From Lawsonibacter sp. (lineage in GTDB: Bacteria > Bacillota > Clostridia > Oscillospirales > Oscillospiraceae), in NCBI GenBank assembly GCA_022793355.1, contig JAAWCR010000180.1, forward strand, positions 1 through 6,961: a DNA stretch of 6,961 nt, read 5' to 3'. The notes below the pieces were generated by a model. The model ran no database searches. It saw nothing but the letters and a program-made list of their open reading frames with translations, and had not been told where the DNA came from. The first letter of the stretch is position 1; each line of letters opens with the position of its first letter. The position numbers and the translations under genes were made by a program. Shown here one piece after another: positions 5,698-6,961 of this stretch.

Positions 5698-6953
5698 TCC
5701 TGAATCAGCTCCGTATCTATCAGCTCCACGTCCACGGTGAATTGCGCCCCGTTGCGGAGGTAGGTGAGGGATACTGTGTCCCCAGGGCCCAGGCCCAGCT
5801 TGAGCCGGGTCAGGTCCTCATAGCCGATGATGGGCATGCCGTCGGCGCCGGTCAGGATATCCCCCACCCGCAGGCCCTTCGCCCAGGCGTCGCTGTTTTC
5901 TTCTACATCCAGCAGTTCCAGGCCACCTCCCTCCACGGGGATAGTGTTGACGCTGAAGCCAAAGACGCCAGTTTTAATCTCCTCCCCGGCGATCAGCCGG
6001 TCGGCCACATATTTCACCCGCCGGGAGGGGATGGCGAAGCCAAGACCCTCGGCGGAACCGTCCTCGGTGACAATCTTGATGGTATTGATCCCCATTACCT
6101 GGCCGTATTGGTTCAGCAGGGGACCGCCGGAGTTGCCGAAGTTAATGGCGGCGCTGGACTGGATAAGCACCATGGTGATGCCGTCCACCTCCACCTCACG
6201 GCCCAGGGAGGAGACGATGCCGTTGGTAAAGGTGGAGCGGTAGCCCAGGGAATCCCCCAGGGCGGCCACCGGTTCGCCGATGCGCAGGGTGTTGGAGTCG
6301 CCGAACTGAGCGGGGGTAAGCCCTTCCGCCTCCACCTTCAGCACGGCCAGGTCCTCCACCGCGTCGAAGCCCACCAGGCTGGCGGGCAGCCTGCGGTTGT
6401 TATGGAACAGAATGGTGACCATGTTAGCTCCGGCTACCACATGAGCGTTGGTAATCAGGTAGCCGTCCTCAGTGAGCACCACCCCGCTGCCGGAGCTGTA
6501 GCCCGCAGAGGTGACCGCCTCGATGGATACCGTGGAGGGAATGGCACGGTCATAGATCTGGGTGTAGCTCAGCGCCTGCCCTTGAGTGGGGGAGAGGGTC
6601 ACTGTCACCCCGGTCCCGGTGCCGGCCCTGGGGATGGACGGCGGTTCGTCACTGAGCGCCTCATCCTCCTGGGGGCGCCAGTCGTCCCCGTCAATATAGG
6701 GGTGTGAGAAGAAGTAGTAGGGGTGCTGGGTGTCGAAGTACTGCTTGATTAGGACGGTGGACAGGCAAATCACTGTGATAAGGGCTACCAGCCCCGCAAA
6801 CCAGGGCCATTTCCGCCGCTTGTGCCTGGCCCGAAGGTCCGGCCGATCCCAGTGGGTGGTGGGTGGCGGAATGTGAACGGCGGGCGGATCGGGAAACACG
6901 GGGGCAGGCTGTTCCCAGGGGCCACCCCGCCACAGGTCGTTTCGGTTGTCCAT
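5694..6953 (-). CDS. HtrA/DegP-like membrane-anchored serine protease with one PDZ domain
   Basis: This is a trypsin-like serine protease of the HtrA family, 419 residues, expected to degrade misfolded proteins outside the membrane. The N-terminal cytoplasmic part (1-48) is rich in proline and ends in a basic patch (RARHKRRK). A single membrane segment follows (about 50-69, WPWFAGLVALITVICLSTVL), with no signal-peptidase site, so it is an anchor. A low-complexity extracellular linker runs to about 125. The protease domain (about 130-315) has the full triad: H171 in TNAHVV, D201 in VEDLAVLK and S275 in GNSGGP. A single PDZ domain occupies about 325-410, with the GLRVGDIL loop. The length and layout match Firmicutes HtrA/HtrB/YycK proteins. 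The ATG at 6953 is chosen because it gives a normal N-terminus. Only 8 nt lie beyond it, so no ribosome site can be seen and an upstream start cannot be excluded. It is the first visible gene of the operon with the Nudix gene; the promoter is outside the window. Confidence 0.93.
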   Translation of the reverse strand: MDNRNDLWRGGPWEQPAPVFPDPPAVHIPPPTTHWDRPDLRARHKRRKWPWFAGLVALITVICLSTVLIKQYFDTQHPYYFFSHPYIDGDDWRPQEDEALSDEPPSIPRAGTGTGVTVTLSPTQGQALSYTQIYDRAIPSTVSIEAVTSAGYSSGSGVVLTEDGYLITNAHVVAGANMVTILFHNNRRLPASLVGFDAVEDLAVLKVEAEGLTPAQFGDSNTLRIGEPVAALGDSLGYRSTFTNGIVSSLGREVEVDGITMVLIQSSAAINFGNSGGPLLNQYGQVMGINTIKIVTEDGSAEGLGFAIPSRRVKYVADRLIAGEEIKTGVFGFSVNTIPVEGGGLELLDVEENSDAWAKGLRVGDILTGADGMPIIGYEDLTRLKLGLGPGDTVSLTYLRNGAQFTVDVELIDTELIQE

Positions 6954-6961
6954 AGTAGTTC

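Noticed and set aside
5682..6707. Plus-strand open frame of 341 codons opposite the protease gene
   Set aside because: Shadow of the HtrA gene; the composition is rich in glycine, histidine and alanine as expected for a complementary frame.

Overview
The window reads as ordinary chromosomal sequence from a GC-rich member of the Clostridia. Purine-rich AGGAGG-type ribosome binding sites, AAGGAG spacing, consensus TTGACA promoters and the protein families all point to Firmicutes. The best guess is a gut Oscillospiraceae of the Flavonifractor/Lawsonibacter type. This placement is inferred from gene content and style, not from a marker gene.

Left part (1-1800, all minus strand). The first 171 codons of an ECF sigma factor run off the left edge. 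Upstream of it lies a 176-bp gap filled by a cluster of tandem hairpins that looks like a dispersed repeat, then dusB (tRNA-dihydrouridine synthase). The dusB leader carries a second, unrelated palindromic repeat. dusB is driven from a promoter whose -35 box overlaps that of the divergent plus-strand gene.

Middle part (1800-4945, plus strand). A strong promoter drives a DUF815-type AAA+ ATPase. A second promoter with a structured leader drives a two-gene phosphorelay unit: an Hpt protein and, 14 nt downstream, a response regulator whose C-terminal domain is an HD-GYP domain that has lost several metal-site residues. No histidine kinase lies next to them, so the pair must receive phosphate from, or act against, a partner encoded elsewhere.

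Right part (4946-6961, minus strand). A membrane-anchored HtrA-type serine protease, a Nudix hydrolase and an 85-residue protein of unknown function form a compact operon. Both junctions are 4-base ATGA overlaps. The operon converges on the phosphorelay unit, and a GC-rich hairpin between them terminates transcription.

Every stretch longer than 300 bases is coding. I found no tRNA, rRNA, CRISPR array, insertion-sequence transposase or phage genes. The most interesting points are the degenerate HD-GYP regulator with its orphan Hpt partner, the shared -35 divergent promoters with a mobile-looking repeat in the dusB leader, and the repeated motif in the Hpt leader. No clearly new multi-gene system is visible.
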